The translations under genes and the position numbers were made by a program. Below, piece after piece: positions 7,321-16,943 of a stretch of DNA of 64,000 nucleotides (position 1 is the first letter of the stretch; each line of letters begins with the position of its first letter). The notes under the pieces are model-generated. The model did not search any database. It saw nothing but the letters and a program-made list of their open reading frames with translations, and was not told the DNA's origin. Origin of the DNA: Larkinella sp. C7 (GTDB lineage: Bacteria > Bacteroidota > Bacteroidia > Cytophagales > Spirosomataceae); the NCBI RefSeq assembly GCF_006149005.1, contig NZ_VBSL01000001.1, forward strand, positions 1,001,443 to 1,065,442, in the 5' to 3' direction.

Positions 7321-9633
7321 ATGCGGTATTCGCTTCGCCTGATTTTGACCTTTCTGTTAACCGGCTCGCTGGCAACCTCGCTTTGGGCGCAGGCTGACCT
7401 GGCCCGGCGGAAACAGTATCTGGAAGAATCCCTGCGGCTGAATGTGCAGCAGGACCACCGGCATCCGATCAGCAGACGGGTGACGGTTCAGGACAGCACC
7501 TGGCTGGATTGGCAACGGCGAACGGGCGAATTACCCCCCGATTTTTCCACACTCCCGTCCGTGCCGTTTCTGCCCGACCCGCTGCTGTCGGGCACGACCG
7601 GAAAACGCATCCAAACCGCAGCCGACTGGTCGCAGGAGCGAAACCGGATCAGGCGGGAATTTCAGCACTGGATCAGCGGAACCGTCCCTCCGGCTCCTGC
7701 GTCCGTGAACCCCCGAATGCTTTCGGACCGCTACGAAGGAACCGTTCGGATTCAACGGATCGAACTGTCGTTTGGTCCCGAAAACCGCGCCCGGATAACG
7801 CTGGAACTGATGATTCCGCCGGGAAAAGGAACCTTACCGGTATACATGACGCCCGTGACGCACCGGGGTTGGGCACAACTGGCCGTCAAGCGCGGCTACA
7901 TCGGCTGCGTCTATGCCGGGGCCGATACGCAGGACGACACGCAGGCCTATCAGACCCTTTATCCCGACTATGATTTTACCGGTTTGATGCGCCGGGCCTG
8001 GGGCGCTTCGCGGGTGGTGGATTATCTGGTTACGCGAAAAGAAGTCAATCCGGCCCAGATCGCCATTACGGGCCATTCGCGCAATGGCAAGCAGGCGTTG
8101 TGGGCGGCTGCGTTCGACGAGCGGTTTGCGGCTGTCATTTCCAGCAGTTGCGGGACGGGTGGTATCACACCCTGGCGGTTTAGCGACCCGCAGTACGGCA
8201 ACCAGACCATCGACGACATTTGTGCCAACGCGGCCCACTGGTTTCACCCGCGTCTGCGTTTTTTCTTCGGACGGGAAGACCGGCTGCCCATCGACCAGAA
8301 CCAGCTTCTGGCCCTGATCGCTCCGCGCAGTTTGCTGCTCACCTACTCGACGGTGGAACGGCAATTGAATCCCTGGGCAAACGAGCAGTGTTACCAGTCG
8401 GCAAAAACCGTCTATGATTTTCTGAAATCGCCCGAAAAAATCGGCCTGCTTCCCCGCATGGGCGAACATGCCGTGACGACGCGGGATGTGGAACGGTGCC
8501 TGGATTTTCTGGACAACCAGTTTAAACGGAAAACCGCCCGGTGGGAAAACGTCCGCTATTGTGATTTTTCCTATCATAACTGGCTCCAATCGACTAAAAC
8601 CGCACGTCCCTCCTGGCCCGCGATCCGCCTGAACGAAGCCAAAGATACCGTTGCACTGGGCCGCCAAAAGCAGGCCATCCGGGCGCGTCTCAACTGGTTG
8701 CTGGGGGATGAGCCCGCCGGTGTGAAACCCAATCCCGTAGCCCCCACCACCATTGACCGCGTCGACTGGATCGACGGCATCACGGGCCGACCCAAACCCA
8801 AACGCACGACGATTACCTATCTGGGGCCGTATACCGCCATGGGCGATCATCTGAGTGGCACGTTATACCAGCCGATCGACAGCCTGAAGCCAGGTAAAAA
8901 GAGACCCGTTGTCATTTACCTGCATTCTTACAATTACAATACGGGCTACGCCGTTGGCTACAAACCCGAGGGTGGGCGGGGTAATGAGGTGCTGTTTCAG
9001 GAAGTTCTGGATCAGGGCTTTGCGGTTTTGGCCATCGACTTGCTGGGATTCGGAAACCGCCTGGAAGAAGGCACCTACTTTTACGAGCGCTTCCCGGCCT
9101 GGTCCAAAATGGGCAAAATGGTGAGCGATGTCCGGGCGTGCGTCGATGCGCTAGAAGCCTACGAAGGTCTTGACAACCGGCAGATTTATGTACTGGGCGA
9201 AACCATCGGCGGCAGCGTCGCTTTGATGGCGGCTGCGCTCGATCAACGGATTGCCGGGGTCGCCGTTGTGGCTGCGTTTTCGCCCTGGCGGACGAGTACG
9301 AAGCAGTATGAAAGCCTGAAAAATGACGCTTACCAACACGGTTTTTTACCGCGACTGGGCTTATTTGCCGAAAACCCGCAACAGACGCCGGTCGATTATG
9401 ACGAAATCATGGCCTGCATTGCTCCGCGTCCGTTGCTGGTGATTTCACCCAGCCTGAACCGTCATGCCGACCCGCTGGCGGTGCAGGCCACCCTGGAGCG
9501 GGTCAAAACCGTCTTCAGTATTTACCAGAAAACCGATGCTTTGCAGTTCCAGACGCCACCGGAAATTAACCGGATTACCGCGCCCATGCGGGCGGACCTG
9601 ACGCGGTTTCTGGTACAATCCGACAAGCCTTAA
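7321..9633 (+). CDS. Two-domain alpha/beta-hydrolase: CE15-like esterase plus acetyl-esterase-like domain
   Basis: I chose ATG 7321 for its signal peptide ending SLWAQ. The protein has 770 residues. The N-terminal half resembles CE15 glucuronoyl esterases, with GHSRNGK giving a nucleophile Ser253, an acidic FFFGREDRLP region and a GEH late in the domain. The C-terminal half is a second alpha/beta-hydrolase of the acetyl-xylan-esterase/S9 kind, with the expected nucleophile elbow written GETIGG, so Thr628 replaces Ser. I also see no canonical catalytic His near its end. The likely role is periplasmic removal of ester groups from an imported or surface-processed glycan. Domain 2 may be non-catalytic. 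It lies between susD and the second Gfo/Idh/MocA gene. Confidence 0.8.
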   Translation: MRYSLRLILTFLLTGSLATSLWAQADLARRKQYLEESLRLNVQQDHRHPISRRVTVQDSTWLDWQRRTGELPPDFSTLPSVPFLPDPLLSGTTGKRIQTAADWSQERNRIRREFQHWISGTVPPAPASVNPRMLSDRYEGTVRIQRIELSFGPENRARITLELMIPPGKGTLPVYMTPVTHRGWAQLAVKRGYIGCVYAGADTQDDTQAYQTLYPDYDFTGLMRRAWGASRVVDYLVTRKEVNPAQIAITGHSRNGKQALWAAAFDERFAAVISSSCGTGGITPWRFSDPQYGNQTIDDICANAAHWFHPRLRFFFGREDRLPIDQNQLLALIAPRSLLLTYSTVERQLNPWANEQCYQSAKTVYDFLKSPEKIGLLPRMGEHAVTTRDVERCLDFLDNQFKRKTARWENVRYCDFSYHNWLQSTKTARPSWPAIRLNEAKDTVALGRQKQAIRARLNWLLGDEPAGVKPNPVAPTTIDRVDWIDGITGRPKPKRTTITYLGPYTAMGDHLSGTLYQPIDSLKPGKKRPVVIYLHSYNYNTGYAVGYKPEGGRGNEVLFQEVLDQGFAVLAIDLLGFGNRLEEGTYFYERFPAWSKMGKMVSDVRACVDALEAYEGLDNRQIYVLGETIGGSVALMAAALDQRIAGVAVVAAFSPWRTSTKQYESLKNDAYQHGFLPRLGLFAENPQQTPVDYDEIMACIAPRPLLVISPSLNRHADPLAVQATLERVKTVFSIYQKTDALQFQTPPEINRITAPMRADLTRFLVQSDKP

Positions 9634-9676
9634 AATCAACACAGGCAACCCTTTTTCAACTTAATAGTGAAGTATA

Positions 9677-11056
9677 ATGAGCCAATCGAAATTAAAAACA
9701 GAAGACACAGCCGGTTCGCAGTCAAGGAGGACCTTTCTGGGCCAGACGCTGGCGGGAACAGCGGCCTTATCGCTGGGTGGTATGCTCCCCGGTTTTAGTC
9801 CCAAAAGTTACGCCCGGATTCTGGGAGCCAACGAACGCATTCAGGTGGGCATGATGGGCGTCAACAGCCGCGGACTGGCGCTGGCGACCAATTTTGCCCT
9901 GCAACCCAACTGCGAAATCCGGTCGGTTTCGGACGTCGACACCCGCGCAGCCGACAAGTGCATCACCACCGTGGAAGGTATCCAGAAATCCAAACCCAAA
10001 ACGGTTCCCGATTTCCGGAAAGCGCTGGAAGACAAAGACCTGGATGCGCTGGTGGTGGCTGCTCCGGATCACTGGCACGCACCAGCCGCCATTCTGGCGT
10101 CGAAAGCCGGGAAACACGTGTACCTGGAAAAACCGTGCAGCCACAACCCGAACGAGGGCGAAATTCTGGTAGCGGCGGCTAAAAAGTACAAAAACGTGAT
10201 TCAGATGGGCAACCAGCGCCGGTCGTGGCCCAACGTGGCCGCCGGAGTCCGGGCGGTTCGGGATGGTGTGATCGGTCGGGCGTATTTTGCCAAAGGCTGG
10301 TATACCAACAACCGTCCGTCCATTGGCGTCGGGAAGGAAACCGCCGTTCCGTCGTGGCTGAACTACGATCTGTGGCAGGGTCCGGCGCCCCGTATGGCGT
10401 TCAAAGACAACCTGTTACATTACAACTGGCACTGGTTCTGGCACTGGGGAACGGGCGAAGCCCTCAACAACGGCACGCACATGCTGGACCTGATGCGCTG
10501 GGGGCTGAACGTGGAGTATCCCACCCGAGTGACCTCCTCGGGCGGACGGTATCGTTACAAAGACGACTGGGAAACGCCGGACACGCAGGTGATCAACCTC
10601 GAATTTGCCAACAACACCGGCATGACGTGGGAAGGCCGGAGTTGCAACGGACGCACCATCGAAGGCAGCAGCGTCGGCGTTATTTTCTACGGGGATACCG
10701 GCTCGTTGCAGATTGACGGGGGCAATGCCTACCGGATTTATGACCTGGAAAACAAGCTGGTGAAGGAGGTCAAGAACGACGTGGTGATCAACGCCCGCGA
10801 CCGGATGAACCCCTCGCAGGTGCTAGACGCGATCCACATCCAGAATTTCTTCGACGGCATCAAAAAAGGAACGGCTCTGAACGCCGATATTCTGAGTGGT
10901 CACCAGAGTACACTGCTTTGTCAATTGGGCAACATTGCCCTGCGGTCGGGCGGAACGCTGGAAATTGACCCGACCAACGGCCACATCAAAAACAACCGCC
11001 AGGCCCAGCAGTACTGGAAACGCGACTACCAGCGGGGCTGGGAACCCACCGTTTAG
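9677..11056 (+). CDS. Gfo/Idh/MocA-family protein, Tat-exported
   Basis: A 459-residue protein with the twin-arginine signal QSRRTFLGQ followed by a hydrophobic stretch. The nucleotide-binding region includes VGMMGVNSRG, and HVYLEKPCSHN is the family's EKP motif. The C-terminal part contains HWFWHWGTGEALNNGTHMLD. This long exported subgroup overlaps in layout with GH109-type NAD-dependent glycosidases, so a glycosidase role is as plausible as a dehydrogenase one. That could explain the absence of any classical glycoside hydrolase in the cluster (inference). It is tightly packed with the transporter gene that starts 12 bp later. Confidence 0.85.
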   Translation: MSQSKLKTEDTAGSQSRRTFLGQTLAGTAALSLGGMLPGFSPKSYARILGANERIQVGMMGVNSRGLALATNFALQPNCEIRSVSDVDTRAADKCITTVEGIQKSKPKTVPDFRKALEDKDLDALVVAAPDHWHAPAAILASKAGKHVYLEKPCSHNPNEGEILVAAAKKYKNVIQMGNQRRSWPNVAAGVRAVRDGVIGRAYFAKGWYTNNRPSIGVGKETAVPSWLNYDLWQGPAPRMAFKDNLLHYNWHWFWHWGTGEALNNGTHMLDLMRWGLNVEYPTRVTSSGGRYRYKDDWETPDTQVINLEFANNTGMTWEGRSCNGRTIEGSSVGVIFYGDTGSLQIDGGNAYRIYDLENKLVKEVKNDVVINARDRMNPSQVLDAIHIQNFFDGIKKGTALNADILSGHQSTLLCQLGNIALRSGGTLEIDPTNGHIKNNRQAQQYWKRDYQRGWEPTV

Positions 11057-11068
11057 ATTCATAATCGC

Positions 11069-12448
11069 ATGAAAAACCAAACCAAGACGGTTGACGTAGG
11101 GTCGCTAAGCCAGCGGGATACGCGGATTTCCATCGCCCTGATCGGGCTGCTTTTCTTTGTTTTCGGGTTTGTGACCTGGGTCAACGCCATCCTGATTCCG
11201 TATTTCAAAATTGCCTGCGAACTCACGAACTTCCAGTCGTATCTGGTCACCTTCGCGTTTTACATTTCGTATTTCGTGATGTCGGTGCCGTCGTCGTATC
11301 TGCTGAAAGCCACCGGTTTTAAAAAAGGCATGATGATCGGTTTCTGGATCATGGCGCTGGGCGCGTTCATTTTCGTCCCGGCCGCCCTGACCCGAACCTA
11401 CGAGATTTTTCTGCTGGGACTGTTCATGATCGGGGTCGGGCTGGCGGTTTTGCAAACGGCAGCCAATCCCTACATCACGGTTTTGGGACCAAAAGAACGG
11501 GCTGCCCAGCGCATCAGCATCATGGGCATCGGTAACAAGGGGGCCGGGATTCTGGCCCCGATTCTGTTTGCCGCCGTGATTCTGCGGGCCACCGACACCG
11601 ACCTGTTCAGCCAGTTGCCGGGCATGTCGCCCATCGAAAAAGCCCAGGCGTTGGACGAGCTGGTCCGGCGCGTGATTGTTCCGTATACGGTGATGGGCTT
11701 CGTGTTGATCGGACTGGGGATTCTGGTTCGTTACTCACCCCTACCTGAAATTAATACCGAACAGGAAACCACCGAAGTGGCGGCTGCCAATTCCGGGAAA
11801 ACGTCGGTGCTTCAGTTTCCGCACCTGGTGCTGGGCGCGATCGCCATTTTTCTGCACGTCGGCACGCAGGTGATCTCCATCGATACGATCATTGGTTACG
11901 CCAGTTCGATGGGCATTTCGCTGCTGGAAGCCAAAACGTTTCCGTCGTATACGCTCTTTGCCGCCATCTGCGGGTATCTGCTGGGCATCATCCTGATTCC
12001 CAAACGCATCAGCCAGGTAAACGTCTTCAGAATCTGTACGTTACTGGGATTAGCGTTCACGTTACTGATTATTTTCGCAAAAAGCAGCGTAGTCTTTCTG
12101 GGTCATCAGGCCGACGTTTCCATCTGGTTTATCGTGTTGCTGGGGCTGGCTAACTCGCTGGTCTGGGCCAGCATCTGGCCCCTGGCCCTCGACGGTTTGG
12201 GGCGGTTTACGAAAGTCGGGGCGGCTTTGCTGATCATGGGCCTGAGCGGCAACGCCATCCTGCCGTTGGTTTACGGGTATCTCGCTGATCAATACGGACT
12301 GCGGGAAGCCTATTGGGTTCTGTTTCCCTGCTACTTATATTTGGCTTATTATGCCTTTTACGGTCACCGCATTCGCCGGTGGCGGATTTCGGGGGCGGCT
12401 AAAACACCTGTTCATGAACAACACTGGCAAGGCACCACAACGGATTAA
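11069..12448 (+). CDS. FucP/NagP-type sugar:H+ symporter (MFS, FHS family)
   Basis: A 459-residue protein with about 12 membrane segments. The N-terminal segment FFVFGFVTWVNAILIPYFK and the LAVLQTAANPYITVLGP loop are characteristic of the fucose/glucose/galactose and GlcNAc symporter branch. It moves a monosaccharide across the inner membrane with protons. The next genes are nagA and nagB and the nagA start lies inside its 3' end, so N-acetylglucosamine or a related amino sugar is the best guess. No N-acetylglucosamine kinase is present in the window and must be supplied elsewhere. Confidence 0.88.
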   Translation: MKNQTKTVDVGSLSQRDTRISIALIGLLFFVFGFVTWVNAILIPYFKIACELTNFQSYLVTFAFYISYFVMSVPSSYLLKATGFKKGMMIGFWIMALGAFIFVPAALTRTYEIFLLGLFMIGVGLAVLQTAANPYITVLGPKERAAQRISIMGIGNKGAGILAPILFAAVILRATDTDLFSQLPGMSPIEKAQALDELVRRVIVPYTVMGFVLIGLGILVRYSPLPEINTEQETTEVAAANSGKTSVLQFPHLVLGAIAIFLHVGTQVISIDTIIGYASSMGISLLEAKTFPSYTLFAAICGYLLGIILIPKRISQVNVFRICTLLGLAFTLLIIFAKSSVVFLGHQADVSIWFIVLLGLANSLVWASIWPLALDGLGRFTKVGAALLIMGLSGNAILPLVYGYLADQYGLREAYWVLFPCYLYLAYYAFYGHRIRRWRISGAAKTPVHEQHWQGTTTD

Positions 12449-13634
12449 GGTTACCAACGCCCGGATTCTGACCCCCTACCGGATCATTCCCCACGGAACG
12501 ATCCTGATTACGGGAAAAACGATCACGGAAATCAGCGAGCGCGACATCGACGTCCCCGACGCACTGGAACTGGATGCCGGGGGAGCGTATGTGTCGCCCG
12601 GTTTTATCGACCTGCACGTCCACGGCGGGGGCGGGCACGACTTTATGGACGGCAGCGAGGAAGCCTTTCTGCGCATCGCCGAACTCCACGCCCAATACGG
12701 CACCACCGCGATGGTTCCGACGACCCTGACCAGCACGCGCCAGGAATTGTTCAACACGCTGGAAATTTACGAGAAAGCGAACGCCAAAAATACCGCTGGC
12801 GCCCGGTTTCTGGGTATGCACCTCGAAGGGCCGTACTTTGCCATGAGCCAGCGGGGAGCCCAGGACCCGCGCTACATCCGCGATCCCGACCCGGACGAAT
12901 ACCAGGAAGTTCTGGCACGGTCCTCATCCGTCACCCGCTGGAGTGCCGCACCCGAACTGAAGGGCGCGCTCAAGTTTGGTCAATTCCTTCGCTCGAAAGG
13001 TGTGCTGGCGGCTGTGGCCCATACCGACGCGGTGTATGAGGAAGTGCTGGCGGCTGTCGAAAATGGTTATTCGCTGGCCACGCACCTCTACAGCGCGATG
13101 TCGGGTGTTACCCGCCGGAACAGTTTTCGGTATGCCGGTGTGGTCGAAAGTGCGTATCTATTGGATCAGATGGACGTGGAACTCATTGCCGATGGCGTGC
13201 ATTTACCGGCCCCACTGCTCAAACTGGCCTATAAAATCAAAGGGGCCGAACGAACCGCTCTGATCACGGACGCCATGCGGGCCGCCGGAATGCCACCCGG
13301 CAACAGCATTCTGGGTAGCCTGCACAACGGAACCGAGGTGATTGTGGAAGATGGCGTTGCCAAAATGCCGGATCGTCAGGCCTTTGCGGGAAGCGTCGCC
13401 ACCGCCGACCGGCTGGTGCGCACCATGATCAACCTGGCCGACATTCCGCTGCTCGACACCATCCGCATGATCAGCAGCACCCCGGCCCGGATTATGGGCG
13501 TTGCCGATCGGAAAGGGGTTCTGGCCCCGGGGAAAGACGCGGATCTGGTGTTTTTTGATGCCGATATTTCAATACAACTGACGATGGTTGAAGGACGGAT
13601 TGTCTACCAGCGTGAAAACATCCCCGTCTTTTAA
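12414..13634 (+). CDS. nagA: N-acetylglucosamine-6-phosphate deacetylase
   Basis: I chose ATG 12414, which overlaps the transporter stop by 35 bp, because family homology begins there (RIKVTNARILTP). The 406-residue amidohydrolase carries the metal-site motif FIDLHVHGGGGHDF, HLEGPYF, AVAHTDA, ATHLYSAMSG and ALITDAMRAAG, all in order. It removes acetate from GlcNAc-6-phosphate in the cytosol and feeds NagB. The overlap with the transporter suggests translational coupling. Confidence 0.93.
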   Translation: MNNTGKAPQRIKVTNARILTPYRIIPHGTILITGKTITEISERDIDVPDALELDAGGAYVSPGFIDLHVHGGGGHDFMDGSEEAFLRIAELHAQYGTTAMVPTTLTSTRQELFNTLEIYEKANAKNTAGARFLGMHLEGPYFAMSQRGAQDPRYIRDPDPDEYQEVLARSSSVTRWSAAPELKGALKFGQFLRSKGVLAAVAHTDAVYEEVLAAVENGYSLATHLYSAMSGVTRRNSFRYAGVVESAYLLDQMDVELIADGVHLPAPLLKLAYKIKGAERTALITDAMRAAGMPPGNSILGSLHNGTEVIVEDGVAKMPDRQAFAGSVATADRLVRTMINLADIPLLDTIRMISSTPARIMGVADRKGVLAPGKDADLVFFDADISIQLTMVEGRIVYQRENIPVF

Positions 13635-13665
13635 AACCTATACGAAGAAAAATACCATCATCCGA

Positions 13666-14433
13666 ATGATTAGTCAATCGAATACCAACCAACTTGATTT
13701 TCGCCGGTTCGAAAACCGGAACCAACTGGGCGACAGTGCCGCACAAGCCGTGGGCAACTGCCTGCGAACCCTGCTGGCCGAACAGGCTACAGTCTCCGTG
13801 ATTTTTGCCGCGGCCCCGTCGCAGGAAGAATTTCTGGCGGCTTTGTGCCAGGAAGAAGCCATCGACTGGAGCCGGATTCACGCTTTTCACATGGACGAAT
13901 ACGTCCAGTTGGCCGAGGACGCTCCGCAGCGGTTCGGCAATTTCCTGAAAGAACGCATTTTCGACCGGGTGCCTTTCCAAACCGTTAACTACCTGAACGG
14001 CAACGCTTCGGATCTGACTGCCGAGTGCCAGCGGTACAGCGATCTCCTGAAGCAACACGCCGTCGATGTGGTTTGCATGGGCATTGGCGAAAACTGCCAC
14101 ATCGCCTTCAACGATCCCCACGTCGCCGATTTTAACGACCCGGTTTTGGTCAAAGTCGTCGATCTGGACCAGGCCTGCCGCCAGCAACAGGTGAATGATA
14201 AGTGCTTTGCGGTTTTTGAAGACGTGCCAACGCACGCCCTGACACTGACGGTTCCGGCCCTGATGCAGGCCCCCCACGTTTTTTGCATGGTTCCGGGAGT
14301 CAACAAAGCGCAGGCCATCTACCACACGCTGCATTCACCGGTCAGCGAGCAATACCCTTCCACCATTCTGCGGCTGCACGAAGATGCGGTTTTGTTCGTC
14401 GACACCGACAGTGCCTCCCGCTTACCCCAATGA
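13666..14433 (+). CDS. nagB: Glucosamine-6-phosphate deaminase
   Basis: I chose ATG 13666, after the nagA stop; upstream in-frame codons lie inside nagA and carry no homology. The 255-residue protein has HAFHMDEYVQL, with the catalytic Asp, and MGIGENCHIAFNDP, the sugar-phosphate loop in which family members usually have G-H-I-A-F-N-E/D-P. It converts glucosamine-6-phosphate to fructose-6-phosphate and ammonia. Together with NagA it links the cluster to amino-sugar catabolism. A strong hairpin follows the stop codon. Confidence 0.92.
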   Translation: MISQSNTNQLDFRRFENRNQLGDSAAQAVGNCLRTLLAEQATVSVIFAAAPSQEEFLAALCQEEAIDWSRIHAFHMDEYVQLAEDAPQRFGNFLKERIFDRVPFQTVNYLNGNASDLTAECQRYSDLLKQHAVDVVCMGIGENCHIAFNDPHVADFNDPVLVKVVDLDQACRQQQVNDKCFAVFEDVPTHALTLTVPALMQAPHVFCMVPGVNKAQAIYHTLHSPVSEQYPSTILRLHEDAVLFVDTDSASRLPQ

Positions 14434-14438
14434 CCCCA

Positions 14439-14473
14439 CTTGTTGTCGCCCGCATCTCGCGGGCGACAACAAG
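14439..14473 (+). terminator. 15-bp perfect hairpin after nagB
   Basis: CTTGTTGTCGCCCGC (14439-14453) pairs perfectly with 14459-14473 around a 5-nt loop. It starts five bases after the nagB stop. There is no T-run after it, so it may stabilise the 3' end or attenuate rather than be a classical intrinsic terminator. Confidence 0.55.
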
Positions 14474-14534
14474 AATACAAAATGGCTCCGTACGGGAAAA
14501 TACCGCTTATTTCCCCTGACTTATGATCCTATTT

Positions 14535-14565
14535 GTTGCGGCATAAAGCAAAAAAAGTATCTTTC
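14535..14565 (+). promoter_or_regulatory. Predicted promoter of the LacI-family gene
   Basis: TTG (14535-14537), 20 nt, then TATCTTTC (14558-14565), one base off the Bacteroidota -7 consensus TAnnTTTG. This places a start near 14572 and gives the regulator its own transcript with a leader of about 79 nt. Confidence 0.45.
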
Positions 14566-14650
14566 GGTGAAAGAGTGAGAGAAAGGAAAGAGAAACGTAT
14601 TCCGGCCCGCTGGCGGTTTGCGACTTTTTGCCTGTTCGGAGAGCCAATAC

Positions 14651-15709
14651 ATGAAAAAGAAAGAACTTCAGGGCGTTAAGGAAATTGCCCGACGGGCCAA
14701 CGTCACCATTGCTACAGTAGACCGCGTTATTCACAACCGAACCGGTGTTTCGGACAAAACACGCGAGAAAATCAACAAAATCATCGAGGAACTGAACTAC
14801 CAGCCCAACATGCTGGCCCGCCGTCTGGCGTCCGGCAAAATCATCAAGCTGGCGGTTTTGATTCCTTCGGCCACCGAAGAAACCGAGTTCTGGGATGCGC
14901 CTTTGCGGGGCATTCAGCGGGCCAACACCGAAATCAGTCAGTATGGCCTGCAAGTTGATTTGTTCTTTTTTGACCTCAGCGACCAGCAATCGTTCGTCCA
15001 ACAGGCCAACGCCATCCTGGAATCAGCGGTCGACGGCATTGTACTGGCACCCATGTTCATCAACGAAGCCCGGGAGTTCACGGCAACCTGCGACACCAAA
15101 GGCATTCCGTATGTCTTTATCGACTCGACCATTCCCGACCAGAAAAACCTTTCGTACATCGGTCCTCCCCTCTTTCAGAGCGGTTATCTGGCCGGCAAAT
15201 TAAGCACGTACGCGCTCCGGGAAAACAGCCAGTTGCTGGTGGTCAACATTGCCACGGCCATTGATAGTTACACCTATAAAGAGACGGAAGAAGGTTTCAG
15301 GGCGTATTTTGCCGAACACCACAAGTCGTATCCCATCCTGCGGGTCGATAGTCACCAGACCGACGAGCAATCCGTTTTCCGGAACCTTCAGCCGCTGTTC
15401 GAAGCCAATCCGGCCATCGATGTGCTGTTCGTGACCAACTCCCGGTCTTTTCTGGTGGCGCGTTTTCTGGAAAAAGTAAAACTGGCGCAAAAACCGCTGC
15501 TGATCGGGTACGACCTGATCAAAGAAAACGCCAAATATCTGGACAACGGCCTGATCGATTTTCTGATCTGTCACCAACCCGAAGACCAGGGCTATCGGAG
15601 CATCATGACGTTGTATCAGCTTCTGATTTTTTCAAAATCCATCGAAAAGGAGCAATACATGCCGATCGACATTGTCATGCGGGAAAACCAGGCGTTTTAC
15701 CGAAATTAA
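14651..15709 (+). CDS. LacI-family transcriptional regulator
   Basis: I chose ATG 14651, which leads straight into the helix-turn-helix GVKEIARRANVTIATVDRVIHN, followed by the hinge NYQPNMLARRLASGK. The remaining part of the 352-residue protein is a periplasmic-binding-protein-like sensor domain (KLAVLIPSATEE onward), expected to bind a sugar or sugar phosphate. It closes the glycan cluster and converges on the peroxidase gene 8 bp away. The CG-centred palindromes at 1462-1475 and 2545-2562 are its most likely operators in this window (inference). Confidence 0.9.
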   Translation: MKKKELQGVKEIARRANVTIATVDRVIHNRTGVSDKTREKINKIIEELNYQPNMLARRLASGKIIKLAVLIPSATEETEFWDAPLRGIQRANTEISQYGLQVDLFFFDLSDQQSFVQQANAILESAVDGIVLAPMFINEAREFTATCDTKGIPYVFIDSTIPDQKNLSYIGPPLFQSGYLAGKLSTYALRENSQLLVVNIATAIDSYTYKETEEGFRAYFAEHHKSYPILRVDSHQTDEQSVFRNLQPLFEANPAIDVLFVTNSRSFLVARFLEKVKLAQKPLLIGYDLIKENAKYLDNGLIDFLICHQPEDQGYRSIMTLYQLLIFSKSIEKEQYMPIDIVMRENQAFYRN

Positions 15710-15717
15710 CTATTCTT

Positions 15718-16815
15718 TCAATCCGGCTGAAAACGGCGGTCGCGGATGTATTCATCATCGGTCAGTGTTCGCAGGAACGCCAGCAGATCCGCTTTGTCGG
15801 TGTTGGTCAGGGCAATACCGGGTTTGCCGGTTTTCTTCAGCAACGGATCGAGTTGGGGCGTGTCCTGAACGTCGTTGATGTAATGTTCCAGCACCTGGTC
15901 CAGCGTCTGAAAACGCCCATCGTGCATGTAGGGCGAGGTGCGTTCCACATTCCGCAGGCTCGGCACCCGGAATTTATTGTAATCGTCCAGGTTTAGCGTG
16001 ATCTGATACCGGCCCAGATCGAAGTCTTTGCTGTTGGCCAGTTGCATCCGCAAACCGTTGTTGCGGTAGCTCTGGTCGGTGAACAATTCGCCGGTATGGC
16101 AACCCGAACAATTCGCTTTGAACAACGTCAATCCGCGCAATTCCTGATCGGTCAACGAACCGCCGGTTTCTTTGCGGGAATATTTATCGTATTTGGAATT
16201 GGCCGAAACCATCGTCAGCATAAACTGCGACAGGGCCTTCAAAAACCGCTCCGTCGTTACTTCCTCCGTTCCAAAAGCCGCTTTGAACAGGGCCGGATAC
16301 TGCCCGCTGGCCCGGATTTTCTTCAGCACGTTGGCCAGCGAATCGCCCATTTCGACGGGATTCTGAATGGGCGCAATGGGTAACAAATCCAGATCGACAA
16401 TCCCGCCATCCCAGAAAAAAGCCCGCGTCCAGGCCACATTCTGAATACCGGGTACGTTACGGGTGCCAATTTTATCGCCGATGCCGTGGCTCAGGGCGTG
16501 GTCGTTGTGCGCAAAACCAGAAAACGACTGGTGGCAAAACGCGCAGGTGATGGCCCCGTCGCGCGACAGGATTCCGTCATAGAACAGGGTTTTTCCCAGG
16601 GCGACACCTTCGACCGTCAGCGGATTTTTGGTAAAATCATAGTGCGGATCGTCGAAATTGGCCGGTTTTTTCCAGTTGTACGGCGTCGCCTTGAACTCGA
16701 CGGGTTTGGGTTCCGGCTCAACCGGGCCATCCTTCCCTGAGTCGTTCTGACAGCCGACCGCGAAACCGTAAAAAACGATTGCCGCCAGGATTGCAACATG
16801 TTGCCAACGCGTCAT
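15718..16815 (-). CDS. Diheme cytochrome c peroxidase of the MauG/MbnH type (copy 1)
   Basis: A 365-residue lipoprotein (AVGC near residue 22). Two c-type heme motifs are visible, CAFCH (91-95) and CSGCH (236-240), the layout of bacterial diheme peroxidases. The section HALSHGIGDKIGTRNVPG is shared with copy 2 and differs from copy 3, so copies 1 and 2 form one subtype. MauG and MbnH, members of this superfamily, oxidise residues of a partner protein rather than just removing peroxide. The gene upstream on the same strand is an MbnP-type protein 128 bp away, a plausible substrate. Confidence 0.88.
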   Translation of the reverse strand: MTRWQHVAILAAIVFYGFAVGCQNDSGKDGPVEPEPKPVEFKATPYNWKKPANFDDPHYDFTKNPLTVEGVALGKTLFYDGILSRDGAITCAFCHQSFSGFAHNDHALSHGIGDKIGTRNVPGIQNVAWTRAFFWDGGIVDLDLLPIAPIQNPVEMGDSLANVLKKIRASGQYPALFKAAFGTEEVTTERFLKALSQFMLTMVSANSKYDKYSRKETGGSLTDQELRGLTLFKANCSGCHTGELFTDQSYRNNGLRMQLANSKDFDLGRYQITLNLDDYNKFRVPSLRNVERTSPYMHDGRFQTLDQVLEHYINDVQDTPQLDPLLKKTGKPGIALTNTDKADLLAFLRTLTDDEYIRDRRFQPD

Positions 16816-16943
16816 TTCTATCTACTTCAGCTTTACTTGCTAATCTGAATACAAATTTACTACAATAAAACGTACGGAAGAATGTAAACGTATGGCGGGC
16901 AATGATTAACCCGCCATCCATTTACGATTGAAAACCGGCAGTC

